Assembly: GCA_964356135.1 (NCBI GenBank)
Contig: CAYHGV010000044.1
Span: 1 to 23,294, forward strand
Length of the DNA: 23,294 nt
DNA from: CAYHGV01 sp964356135
GTDB lineage: Bacteria > Hydrothermota > Tepidihabitantia > CAYHGV01
Direction: 5' to 3'
Made by a program: the position numbers and the translations under genes. Each line of letters starts with the position of its first letter. The stretch's first letter is position 1. Below the pieces are notes generated by a model that was not told the origin of the DNA, made no database searches, and was given only the letters and a program-made list of their open reading frames with translations. Below, in pieces: positions 6,852 through 14,250 of the stretch.

Positions 6852-8159
6852 CTACCCCGTTTTTGACCGCTCGCGCTTGTACGCCTCCTCGCGGATGGGG
6901 TTAGAGTAGTTCGGGTCTTCGAACGAATAGGTGAACTTCGACGGTATGTCGTAACGTTTTTCGAGGATTGCAACCACGTCTTCGACGAAGACCAGTTCTT
7001 CGTCGGTGGGAACGACCAGGACTTTAACCGGCGAATCGGCTCTGGAGATAGTAAACTCGTGGTTGTGGCTTGTCGCCTTTTTGTTGAGCTCTGGATCGAG
7101 GCGGATGCCGATGTTGGCGAGCCCCTCGAGGGCTCGTTCTCTCAACTCCCACGCCATTTCGCCCGCACCGGCGGTGAAGACGACCGCATCGACTTTGCCC
7201 AATGCCGCCGAGTAGGCGCCCAGATATTTTTTGATGCGGTAGCATTCGACCTCGAATGCCAGTTTTGCCCGCTCGTCACCGGCTTTTGCCGCCTGGAACA
7301 CATCGCGCCGGTCGGTGTATTTGCCGGTGAGTCCCAAAAGCCCGCTTTTCCGGTTGAGTATGCCTTCGACTTCCCGCGCCGACATGTTCTCTTTTTCGCT
7401 GATAAAAGCAATGATCGCCGGGTCAAGGTCGCCGGACCGGGTTCCCATTACCAGTCCTTCGAGCGGGGTAAACCCCATCGAGTGGTCAAATGCCTGGCCG
7501 CTTTTGATCGCGGTGAAGCTGACGCCGTTGCCGATGTGGCAGGTGATGAGGTTGATTTCGGACGGTTTTTTGCCGAGCATCACCGCTGCCCGACGCGAGA
7601 CATATAAATGGGAAGTGCCGTGGAAACCGTAGCGCCGAACCCTGTATTTTAAATACCAGTCGTAGGGCACCGCATAGGTGAAAGCCGGTTTAGGCAGGGT
7701 TTGCAAAAAGGCGGTATCCGTTACTGCAATATGGGGAACCGCCGGCATCAGTGCCATCGCCGCTTTAATGCCGAGGATATTGGACGGATTGTGCAGAGGA
7801 GCCAGGTCCTGGAGCGCTTCGAACCCTTTGATTACCTCTTTGTTGATGACCGTGGATTTGTTGAACTTTTCACCGCCGTGAACTACCCGATGTCCCACTG
7901 CGCTGATTAATGAAAGGTCTTTGATAATTCCGGTCTTCGGGTCTACGAGGGTGTTGATGACGAGCTTGATCGCCTCCTGGTGGTTCGCGCAGACATGCTT
8001 TTTTTTGTAAGGTTCTCTACCCAAAACTTCCTGGGTTATTATCGAACCTTCAATCGCGATACGTTCCACCAGTCCTTTTGCCAGCGGACGGCGCTCAGCC
8101 CAGTCATAGACGAGATACTTTACCGACGAACTGCCGCAGTTAAGGGTGAGTATTTTCAT
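6852..8159 (-). CDS. ackA: Acetate kinase
   Basis: The enzyme transfers phosphate between acetyl phosphate and ADP, giving acetate and ATP in fermentation. The protein has 435 residues, against about 400 for the family; the extra length is a charged C-terminal tail (about 398-435). Family motifs are in order: NCGSSSVK at the start, RVVHGG, LAPLHNP, TDTAFLQTLP (catalytic Asp), YGFHGTSH, CHIGNG, SMGFTPLEGLVMGTRSGDLD (catalytic Arg), FTAGAGE and VVPTDEEL. Oddities are Leu for the usual His in DTAFHQT and Met for Asn in FTAGIGEN. No phosphotransacetylase gene is next to it. The start ATG 8159 has no clear ribosome site. It lies downstream of the TPR gene and a 229-bp repeat-bearing gap. Confidence 0.95.
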   Translation of the reverse strand: MKILTLNCGSSSVKYLVYDWAERRPLAKGLVERIAIEGSIITQEVLGREPYKKKHVCANHQEAIKLVINTLVDPKTGIIKDLSLISAVGHRVVHGGEKFNKSTVINKEVIKGFEALQDLAPLHNPSNILGIKAAMALMPAVPHIAVTDTAFLQTLPKPAFTYAVPYDWYLKYRVRRYGFHGTSHLYVSRRAAVMLGKKPSEINLITCHIGNGVSFTAIKSGQAFDHSMGFTPLEGLVMGTRSGDLDPAIIAFISEKENMSAREVEGILNRKSGLLGLTGKYTDRRDVFQAAKAGDERAKLAFEVECYRIKKYLGAYSAALGKVDAVVFTAGAGEMAWELRERALEGLANIGIRLDPELNKKATSHNHEFTISRADSPVKVLVVPTDEELVFVEDVVAILEKRYDIPSKFTYSFEDPNYSNPIREEAYKRERSKTG

Positions 8160-8175
8160 GGTGAGTTATTATTTT

Positions 8176-8232
8176 AACCACGAATTCGCCTCGGAAACGA
8201 GGCGACACGAAAGGTTACGAATGGGCACGAAT
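8176..8232 (+). repeat. CCAC-RRA dispersed repeat split by a GAAA-loop hairpin
   Basis: ACCACGAAT (8177-8185) is followed by a perfect hairpin (8186-8205: TCGCCTCG, GAAA loop, CGAGGCGA) and then by CACGAAAGGTTACGAATGG and GCACGAATAA. Unsplit relatives at 17659 and 19691 read ACCACRAATGCACACGAAT, so the hairpin sits within the repeat unit. Confidence 0.75.
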
Positions 8233-8307
8233 AACCGGATTGAGTGGATGGTTAAACAGTTCGGCTCGTGTGGCTTACGGCAAGCCGACCGAGGCGAGTC
8301 CGAGTGA

Positions 8308-8329
8308 GCCGCAGTGCTTAATCTGCGGC
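8308..8329. repeat. Hairpin GCCGCAG-N8-CTGCGGC
   Basis: A perfect 7-bp stem with an 8-nt loop lies 60 nt after the TPR gene stop on the minus strand. No T-run follows on either strand, so it is not a standard terminator. The rest of the 8160-8388 gap shows no gene. Confidence 0.5.
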
Positions 8330-8348
8330 CACCTGCGGTTAAATAATT

Positions 8349-8390
8349 TTTCACTTTACATTTTGCACTTTTCATTTTGCATTGTCCATT
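8349..8390 (-). repeat. AATGCAA-type heptad array
   Basis: On the minus strand six phased 7-bp words (AATGGAC, AATGCAA, AATGAAA, AGTGCAA, AATGTAA, AGTGAAA) begin at the stop codon of the TPR gene. The same words occur at 2417-2455 and 15592-15633. Confidence 0.7.
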
Positions 8391-9138
8391 ACGGTTCGCT
8401 CACCCCGAAAATCCGGTCGAGCATATCCTTCGCCCGCTGGTTGCGGGGATTCAGTTTTACCGCCTTGCGCAGGCACGCTATCGCCTGGGGTATATCCCGG
8501 ATATTGAAATATGCCCGGCCCAGATGGTAGTAGGCGACCGGATTTTGGATGTTGTGGTCTACGAGCGTTTTGAAACAGCGAATTGCCTCTTTGTCCTTGC
8601 CCTGGGCGTTATAGGCGACTCCCAAGTGGAAGTGGGCGACGAGCGATTCGGGATGGTCTTTGAGCAGCTTGCAGAACTCTTGAATCGATTTATCCTCGTC
8701 GCCTTTATGGTGATAAGCCAATCCGAGCCAGTAATGTGCCATGACGAAGTCTTTGTTGATGCGGAGACATTTTTTAAAATATTCAATCGATTTGTCCATC
8801 GAGGCTCGGCGGAAACAGGCAACCGCTAAATTGTAATAGGCATCCGCACATTCGGGCATCAGAGAAATCGCACGCTGAAAATGATGCATCGCTTTATCGA
8901 GATAGCCCATCAGGTAGTAAGCCTCGCCGAGATTATTATGGAGCCAGCCGTTGGACGGATCGGTCTCTAACGCCTGCTCGTATTCCCGGGCAGCCAACCG
9001 CATCTCGCCGGCAGTCTGGTACTCCTGGGCTTTCCGGATATGGAGCCAGCTATGGCCGGCCCGGCTCAGCTCTTCGCCGCAGACAGGGCAGAAGTTGTAG
9101 TTGTTTTGCGTTTTCTTACCGCATTTTTTGCAGAGCAT
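8389..9138 (-). CDS. Zinc-ribbon TPR repeat protein
   Basis: This encodes 249 residues from ATG 9138 with AGGAGGAAAG upstream. A zinc ribbon (C3-x2-C6 … C17-x2-C20) is followed by about six tetratricopeptide repeats from residue 30 to the end (e.g. GWLHNNLGEAYYLMGYLDKA, AYYNLAVACFRRASMDKS, AYYHLGRAYFNIRDIPQA). There is no signal peptide, so it should be a cytoplasmic scaffold for protein-protein contacts. It lies 72 nt downstream of the isocitrate-dehydrogenase-like gene, probably in the same transcript; whether it serves the metabolic enzymes is not shown by the sequence. Confidence 0.85.
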   Translation of the reverse strand: MLCKKCGKKTQNNYNFCPVCGEELSRAGHSWLHIRKAQEYQTAGEMRLAAREYEQALETDPSNGWLHNNLGEAYYLMGYLDKAMHHFQRAISLMPECADAYYNLAVACFRRASMDKSIEYFKKCLRINKDFVMAHYWLGLAYHHKGDEDKSIQEFCKLLKDHPESLVAHFHLGVAYNAQGKDKEAIRCFKTLVDHNIQNPVAYYHLGRAYFNIRDIPQAIACLRKAVKLNPRNQRAKDMLDRIFGVSEP

Positions 9139-9210
9139 AGCGCTTTCCTCCTGTGCCCGGAATAACCGTGCCCGTTTCGAAGTTTTATATCAGATTCTCG
9201 ATCAACGTCG

Positions 9211-10512
9211 TTACTTCTGATACTCCTGCCAGCGGGTTTCCAGGTTCGGGTCGGCAACAGTCTCCAGGATGTAGTCGCAGAAATTGCGACCGGTGGCACC
9301 GGTGGAACGACCGGTCATGACCAGCTTCTTTTCGTATTGACCGCAGATGTCCAAAGCCATCTCTAATTGTTTGCCGATTTTCTGATAACCGATGTGGTTG
9401 AGAAGCATCGAACCTGCCCGGATGACGCTCGACGGGTCGGCGAACTGTGCCCGACCTTCGTCAACCATGCGCGGTGCGCTGCCGTGAATCGCCTCAAACA
9501 TCGCATAGCGCTTGCCGATGTTGGCGCTGCCGGCGGTTCCGACTCCGCCCTGGAACTCGGCTGCTTCGTCGGTAAGGATGTCGCCGTAGAGATTGGGCAG
9601 GACCAGGACTTTGAACTCGGTGCGGCGCTTTGGGTCGACCAGCTTCGCGGTCATAATATCAATAAACCAGTCGTCGGCATTGATCCCCGGATACTCTTTG
9701 GCGATCTCGTAGAAGGTCTTTAAGAAGAGGCCGTCGGTAGTCTTAATGACATTCGCTTTGGTCACTGCGGTCACCCGGTTGATTTTGTTGTTTTTGGCGT
9801 ATTCGAAGGCGAGCCGGATAATCCGTTGGCTGCCCGGCCGCGAGATCAGCTTGAAGTCGATCGCGATGTCCGGTGTAACTTCGATGCCGTAGGGACCGAG
9901 TGCATAGAGGTCTTCGGTATTTTCCCGGAAGAACATCCAGTCGATTCCCTGAGCAGGAACCCGTACCGGTCGGACATTGGCAAACAGGTCGAGCTCTTTG
10001 CGGATTGCGACGTTGGCGCTTTCGATATTGGGCCAGGGGTCGCCTTTTTTGGGAGTGGTGGTCGGACCTTTTAAGGTGACATGGCACTTTTTAACCTTTG
10101 CCAGGACATCGTCGGGAACCGGCTTCATCACTTCCACCCGTTTTTCGATCGTCATGCCTTCGATAACCCGAAACTCGACTTTTTTCTGGGCAACCTCACC
10201 TTTGAGCAGATGCTCGAGAACGCGCTGGCCTTCGTTGGTGATGTAAGGTCCGATTCCATCGCCGCCGAGGATGCCGATAATGATCGGCTTCACCTTTGAG
10301 TAATCGATCCAGTCTTGCGCTTTTTTGATAGTTTCGACCCGTTTGATCTGCTTCTCAAGGATGGCGCCGAAATGTGCCTCTGCTTTGGCAATCGGGCTTA
10401 ATGTGGTAGGAGCGGCACATTTGGGGGCACGGGCAGTTTTTTTAGGCTTCGGGGTCTTTTTAGTTGGTTTGGTCTTTTTAGTTTTTTTGACTTTTTTCAC
10501 CTTTTTTTTCAT
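9211..10512 (-). CDS. Isocitrate dehydrogenase-like enzyme with Lys-rich N-terminal tail
   Basis: The family oxidatively decarboxylates 2-hydroxy-3-carboxy acids. The fold motifs are GILGGDGIGP (80-89), NVAIRKELDLFANVRPVR (167-184), FRENTEDLYA (195-204), NLYGDILTDEAA (307-318) and FEAIHGSAPR (339-348). Ser165, Asn167 and Arg171 match the S-x-N-x-x-x-R signature of isocitrate rather than isopropylmalate enzymes. Arg348 stands where NAD enzymes usually have Asp and the E. coli NADP enzyme has Lys, which hints at NADP. Residues 1-31 hold 16 lysines with Thr/Pro, an addition of about 60 residues before the catalytic fold. ATG 10512 has AAGGAG 6 nt upstream and is followed by eight consecutive A, a possible slippage site. 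It is downstream of the LeuCD-type genes, which would supply its substrate. Confidence 0.88.
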   Translation of the reverse strand: MKKKVKKVKKTKKTKPTKKTPKPKKTARAPKCAAPTTLSPIAKAEAHFGAILEKQIKRVETIKKAQDWIDYSKVKPIIIGILGGDGIGPYITNEGQRVLEHLLKGEVAQKKVEFRVIEGMTIEKRVEVMKPVPDDVLAKVKKCHVTLKGPTTTPKKGDPWPNIESANVAIRKELDLFANVRPVRVPAQGIDWMFFRENTEDLYALGPYGIEVTPDIAIDFKLISRPGSQRIIRLAFEYAKNNKINRVTAVTKANVIKTTDGLFLKTFYEIAKEYPGINADDWFIDIMTAKLVDPKRRTEFKVLVLPNLYGDILTDEAAEFQGGVGTAGSANIGKRYAMFEAIHGSAPRMVDEGRAQFADPSSVIRAGSMLLNHIGYQKIGKQLEMALDICGQYEKKLVMTGRSTGATGRNFCDYILETVADPNLETRWQEYQK

Positions 10513-10548
10513 TTTCTACTCCTTTTGGTTAAGCATTTATGCCGTATT

Positions 10549-10770
10549 TAAGCATTGATGTAAACAGAGATTTTTCAGTTTCATTCAATGCCACGTTTGA
10601 GCATTGATGTAAACAGAGGGAAACAGATGTAAACAGAGTATTGGTTGCATCAGTCTCCATCAATGCTGCTTTCCTTTTGTTTGAGCATTGAGGTAAACTG
10701 AGGGGTACTGAGGTGTACAGAGTAAGGTTATACATTTATTTTCAGTTTTCATCAGTCTGAATCAATGCTG
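10549..10770. repeat. Three tandem imperfect palindromes (AGCATTGA … TCAATGCT)
   Basis: The 267-bp gap between the leuD-like and isocitrate-dehydrogenase-like genes holds three consecutive modules at about 10550-10593, 10599-10668 and 10683-10769. Each begins with AGCATTGA and ends with TCAATGC(T/C). Module 2 has a perfect 10-bp outer stem (AGCATTGATG / CATCAATGCT). In modules 2 and 3 the similarity between arms extends over about 20 nt. Between the arms are tandem words such as TGTAAACAGAG. No gene is credible in this gap. Confidence 0.7.
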
Positions 10771-10779
10771 TATCTTTCA

Positions 10780-11280
10780 TTAATCCAATTTAAAATCACC
10801 ATGTATTTTAATGTGGGCGACGAGCCCGCCGTCGTTGAGGATATTGAGCATCGCTTTGGGCAGAGGATGGAAGGTGAGATCGAATCCCTGGGTTATATCT
10901 TTTATACAACCGGCAGCTAAATCAATCTCCAGGTCGTCGCCGGCACAGATTTTATCGGTGTCGCATTCCAACAGCGGCAGCCCGACATTGATGGCGTTGC
11001 GATAGAAGATCCGGGCGAACGATTTGGCAAGAATCGCACTCACGCCGGCAACTTTGACGATCGTCGGGGCATGCTCGCGGGAAGAGCCGAGGCCGAAGTT
11101 TCTGCCGCCGACCACGAAATCGCCCGGCTTGACTTTGCTAGCAAACTCGGGGTCGGCATCTTCCAGGACATGCTTGGCGAGCTCGGGCAGGTTCGAACGC
11201 AAATGGAAATACCGTCCCGGCGCAATATGGTCGGTCGATATGTCGTCTCCAAATTTCCACGCCTTTCCTTTAAGAACCAT
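10780..11280 (-). CDS. LeuD-type/aconitase-family hydro-lyase small subunit
   Basis: This is the small (swivel-domain) subunit of a two-part hydro-lyase of the isopropylmalate isomerase/homoaconitase family; 166 residues is the usual length. It has GDDISTDHIAPGRY (11-24) and the conserved GRNFGLGSSREHAP (59-72). The specificity loop reads RYFHLRS instead of the YLRT typical of isopropylmalate isomerase, so the substrate is open; with an isocitrate-type dehydrogenase next door, aconitase activity is plausible. ATG 11280 follows AAGGAGGA. It has its own candidate promoter and palindromic site upstream, separated from the large-subunit gene by 223 bp, unusual for subunits of one enzyme. Confidence 0.88.
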   Translation of the reverse strand: MVLKGKAWKFGDDISTDHIAPGRYFHLRSNLPELAKHVLEDADPEFASKVKPGDFVVGGRNFGLGSSREHAPTIVKVAGVSAILAKSFARIFYRNAINVGLPLLECDTDKICAGDDLEIDLAAGCIKDITQGFDLTFHPLPKAMLNILNDGGLVAHIKIHGDFKLD

Positions 11281-11342
11281 GCTTATCCTCCTTCAGACTA
11301 ACATTCATGGTTAGTAGGTAACCCCAGATGATTTTTTACGTG

Positions 11343-11353
11343 CCACCTGGTGG
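11343..11353 (-). promoter_or_regulatory. Candidate operator CCACC-N-GGTGG
   Basis: A perfect 5+1+5 palindrome overlaps the expected transcription start of the promoter at 11359-11387, a place where a repressor would block initiation. The regulator is unknown. Confidence 0.35.
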
Positions 11354-11358
11354 TTATC

Positions 11359-11387
11359 GTTATAAGCAAAAATCATGCCTTCGTCAA
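11359..11387 (-). promoter_or_regulatory. Sigma70-like promoter for the leuD-type gene
   Basis: On the minus strand TTGACG (11382-11387), an ideal 17-bp spacer and TATAAC (11359-11364). The start codon is about 80 nt downstream of the -10 box. Confidence 0.6.
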
Positions 11388-11417
11388 TAGCGAGAGTGGA
11401 GCCAGGGTTTTCATACG

Positions 11418-11493
11418 TATTCGTGTCCATCCGCGTCAATCTGTGTCGCCTCGATTCGGCGTTTCGATTCGAGCCGAGGCGAAATCTGTGGTG
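11418..11493 (-). repeat. CCAC-RRA dispersed repeat split by a hairpin
   Basis: On the minus strand CACCACAGATT precedes a hairpin (11446-11482; arms TCGCCTCG and CGAGGCGA, 21-nt loop), then CACAGATTGACGCGGATGG and ACACGAATACG follow. CACAGATT is thus repeated exactly on both sides. The arms are identical to those at 8186-8205, although the loops differ. Confidence 0.75.
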
Positions 11494-11503
11494 AATATTA
11501 TTT

Positions 11504-12754
11504 TTAAACAAATTCTCGCGGGTCGGCGATTTCGCCTTTGAGGGCGGTCGCGGCGGCAGTTGCGGGCGATGCGAGAAAGATGAAGCCTTCCGGGTTTCCC
11601 ATCCTGCCGTGGAAGTTCCGGTTGGCGGTCGAGACGCAGGCTTCACCGTCGCCTAAAATTCCTTCGTGCACACCGACGCAGGGACCGCAGCCGGGACCCA
11701 AGATTATCGCTCCGGCATTGACGAAGGTGTCGAGGATCCCTTGTGCCATCGCTTCCAGGAATACCTTCTGGGAAGCCGGGCAGACGATGAGCCGGGTATC
11801 GGGATGGCGCTTTTTGCCTTTTAAAATCGCTGCCACAATCTCCAGGTCCTCAATTCTGCCGTTGGTGCAGGTGCCGATAAAAACCTGCTGGATTTTTATC
11901 CCTTTGCCTTCAGTGACCGGCTTGGCGTTGTCGACCGTGTGGGGGAAGGAAACAGTGGGAACGAGAGTTCCAACATCGATTTCTATCACCCGCTCGTAGA
12001 CCGCATCCGGGTCAGCTTTGATCGGTTTGTAATCACCGGGTCTACCCTGCTCGGTCAGGAATTTTTTGGTTACTTCATCGGAGGCGATAAGCCCGACCTT
12101 TGCGCCGGCTTCGACCGCCATATTGGAGAGCACCAACCGCGACGACATCGTCATTTTTTCAACCGCCGGACCCGAGTATTCGAGCGACTTGTAGGTTGCA
12201 CCGTCGGCGCCGATCGTTCCGATCAGGTATAAGATTAAGTCTTTGGAGTAGACACCTTTGGGAAATTCGCCGGTGACATAGATTTTAAAGGTATCCGGCA
12301 CCCGAAGCCAGGTTTTGCCGAGCCCGATGCCGACCGCAACATCGGTCGAGCCCATGCCGGTGGAAAATGCGGCAAGCGCGCCGGGGGTGCAGGTATGGGA
12401 GTCGGCACCGATGACGACATCGCCCGGTTTTACGAACGATTCGACCAGACGCTGGTGGATTACTCCTTCGCCGATTTCGGACAAGGTCGCACCGGTCTTT
12501 TTACAGAATTCACGCAAGAACATATGGTCGTTGGAGAGTTCTTTGCGTGGGCTGGGTGCGGCGTGGTCGAGGAAGACAATCGCCTTTTTTGCCGTCACCT
12601 TCTCCAATCCCAATTTCTCTAGCTGTCGGACCGCCAACGGGCCGGTGCCGTCCTGAACCGCTGCGACATCGACCGGTGTAATCGCAATCGAGCCGGCTTG
12701 AAGGTCTTCGCCGGTTCGGTCAGAGAGAATTTTTTCCGCTAAAGTCTTTCCCAT
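11504..12754 (-). CDS. LeuC-type/aconitase-family hydro-lyase large subunit
   Basis: This 4Fe-4S subunit catalyses stereospecific dehydration/rehydration. ATG 12754 is chosen because AGGAGG lies 8 nt upstream; an in-frame GTG at 12763 overlaps that site. The 416 residues match the archaeal-type LeuC2/homoaconitase length. Motifs: FLDHAAPSPRKELSNDH (61-77), IGADSHTCTPGAL (115-127), iron-sulphur ligands Cys296 in IGTCTNGR and Cys356/Cys359 in GPGCGPCVG, and NRNFHGRMG (378-386). Isopropylmalate, citrate, homocitrate or dimethylmalate are all possible; no leuA, leuB or citrate synthase gene is in the window. It is transcribed with the FAD oxidase gene upstream (112-bp gap containing a long palindrome). 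Confidence 0.9.
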   Translation of the reverse strand: MGKTLAEKILSDRTGEDLQAGSIAITPVDVAAVQDGTGPLAVRQLEKLGLEKVTAKKAIVFLDHAAPSPRKELSNDHMFLREFCKKTGATLSEIGEGVIHQRLVESFVKPGDVVIGADSHTCTPGALAAFSTGMGSTDVAVGIGLGKTWLRVPDTFKIYVTGEFPKGVYSKDLILYLIGTIGADGATYKSLEYSGPAVEKMTMSSRLVLSNMAVEAGAKVGLIASDEVTKKFLTEQGRPGDYKPIKADPDAVYERVIEIDVGTLVPTVSFPHTVDNAKPVTEGKGIKIQQVFIGTCTNGRIEDLEIVAAILKGKKRHPDTRLIVCPASQKVFLEAMAQGILDTFVNAGAIILGPGCGPCVGVHEGILGDGEACVSTANRNFHGRMGNPEGFIFLASPATAAATALKGEIADPREFV

Positions 12755-12775
12755 AAAACGCACCTCCTATTTAAA

Positions 12776-12851
12776 ACGAATTACACGAATGATAGCGAAT
12801 TTTTCGAATAATGTTATATTCGGTTCGTTCGCTGCAATTCGAATTATTCGT
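12776..12851. repeat. 76-bp imperfect palindrome with phased CGAAT words
   Basis: Two 34-nt arms around an 8-nt centre (AATGTTAT, 12810-12817) pair at 23 of 34 positions with no indels. The matching blocks are ACGAAT, CGAAT, AGCGAA and CGAAT. It fills most of the gap between the FAD oxidase stop and the leuC-type gene, so it would form a hairpin in their shared mRNA. Confidence 0.75.
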
Positions 12852-12866
12852 ATACCCTTTTGGCTA

Positions 12867-14249
12867 TTAAACATCGAAGATTTTTCCCGGATTCAAGATG
12901 TTATTCGGGTCGAACACCCGCTTGATTTCTTTCATGAGATCAATTTCTCCCGGTGCGAGCGACAGATGGAGATACTCTTTTTTCGTTAAGCCGATGCCGT
13001 GCTCACCCGAAATCATCCCGCCCAAAGCCGCGACCAGGGTAAAGAGGTCCCGGATAAAATTCTTGAGCAAGGGGAGATCGGGTGGACGGTCTTCGCCTTT
13101 CAGGATGTTGACGTGGATATTGCCGTCACCGGCATGGCCGAACGAAACCGTTTTTACTGAATAGCGCCCGCTCAATTGTCCAAGTGCGGTCAAAAACTCC
13201 GCCACCCGGCTGCGGGGGACGACAACATCTTCGCTTGCGATTTTCCCTTTCGATTTCAAAGCTTCGCTGATTTTGCGTCTGCCTTCCCAGATTTCGTCCT
13301 GGCGCGCGCTGTCTTCAGCAACCAGGATATCGCTGGCACCCGATTCCAGGGCGAGTTCGCCAATCGCTTCGTACTGTTCGGTTAACTCGGTTTTATTGTT
13401 GCCGTCGAGCTCGACCAGGAGCTGAATTTTTGAATATTTAAAGGGGAGCGATTTGCCGAGGTGCTCTTCGGTCAGCCGAACCGCTTCACCTTCGATGAAT
13501 TCGATCGCTGCCGGGGTGATGCCTTTTCTCAGCATCTGGTAAGCGGTCTCCATTGCCAGTTGGCAATTACTAAACGGTATTAATAAATCGACCTTAAAGC
13601 GCGGTTCGGGCAGCAGTCGGATAATCGCTTCGGTGATGATGGCAAGGGTTCCTTCTGAGCCGATAATCAGATTCAAGAGGCTGTAGCCGGTTGCGTTCTT
13701 GACCAGCTTGCCGCCCAGGCGGAGTGATTCACCGTTCGGGGTTACAACCTCTAAACCGGAGACATAGTGACGGGTCGTGCCGTATTTGACGGTTCGGGCA
13801 CCGCCCGCACCGGTGGCGATATTGCCCCCGATCGAGCAGGAGTCGATGCTTGCCGGGTCGGGCGGGTAGAACAGCCGGGAAGGATGGGAAGCTTTGCTGA
13901 TTTCGGCGGTAACAACTCCGGGTTCTACGACTGCCATCATATCCCGAGCGTCGATTTCTCGTATCCGGTTCATCCGTTCGAACGACAAGAGGATGCCGCC
14001 GAAGCTGGGAACCGAACCGCCGGCAAGACCGGTTCCGCCGCCGCGCGGGGTGACCGGAATCCGCTCGGCGTTTGCGAGTTTCATTACTTCGGCAATTTCT
14101 TTACGACCGTTCGGTTTAACGACAACGCCCGGCGTAGACGATAAGCCGGGCGTCTCGTCATGAGAATAGGGTTCTAACGATTCAACATTACTAATGAAGT
14201 TATCTCCACCGACAATTGCCTTCAGTCGTTCAAAGTTTTTTTCATCCAC
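12867..14249 (-). CDS. GlcD-like FAD-linked oxidase (2-hydroxyacid dehydrogenase)
   Basis: This encodes 460 residues. Enzymes of this family oxidise a 2-hydroxy acid (glycolate, D-lactate, D-2-hydroxyglutarate) to the 2-oxo acid with FAD. The FAD-binding PCMH domain is at about 35-215 (TPRGGGTGLAGGSVPSFGG, DPASIDSCSIGGNIATGAGG). The C-terminal oxidase domain has FGHAGDGNIHVNIL and ISGEHGIGLTKK, the conserved His-containing motifs, and the protein ends NPGKIFDV as is usual. The start is GTG 14249, one nucleotide after the TAG of the upstream dehydrogenase gene and without a clear ribosome site, which points to translational coupling. No separate iron-sulphur partner (GlcF type) is adjacent, so the electron acceptor is unknown. 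Confidence 0.92.
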   Translation of the reverse strand: MDEKNFERLKAIVGGDNFISNVESLEPYSHDETPGLSSTPGVVVKPNGRKEIAEVMKLANAERIPVTPRGGGTGLAGGSVPSFGGILLSFERMNRIREIDARDMMAVVEPGVVTAEISKASHPSRLFYPPDPASIDSCSIGGNIATGAGGARTVKYGTTRHYVSGLEVVTPNGESLRLGGKLVKNATGYSLLNLIIGSEGTLAIITEAIIRLLPEPRFKVDLLIPFSNCQLAMETAYQMLRKGITPAAIEFIEGEAVRLTEEHLGKSLPFKYSKIQLLVELDGNNKTELTEQYEAIGELALESGASDILVAEDSARQDEIWEGRRKISEALKSKGKIASEDVVVPRSRVAEFLTALGQLSGRYSVKTVSFGHAGDGNIHVNILKGEDRPPDLPLLKNFIRDLFTLVAALGGMISGEHGIGLTKKEYLHLSLAPGEIDLMKEIKRVFDPNNILNPGKIFDV

Positions 14250-14250
14250 A

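Noticed and set aside
7059..7607. 182-aa plus-strand frame inside acetate kinase
   Set aside because: Antisense shadow of a fully conserved acetate kinase; no family similarity and no promoter.
10529..10735. 68-aa minus-strand frame upstream of the isocitrate-dehydrogenase-like gene
   Set aside because: It is a translation of the tandem palindromes (LFTSVSLCLHQCSN type), a common false gene.
11311..11646. 111-aa minus-strand frame between leuC-type and leuD-type genes
   Set aside because: It runs through the end of the leuC-type gene in another frame, the split repeat and the promoter; there is no coding signature.
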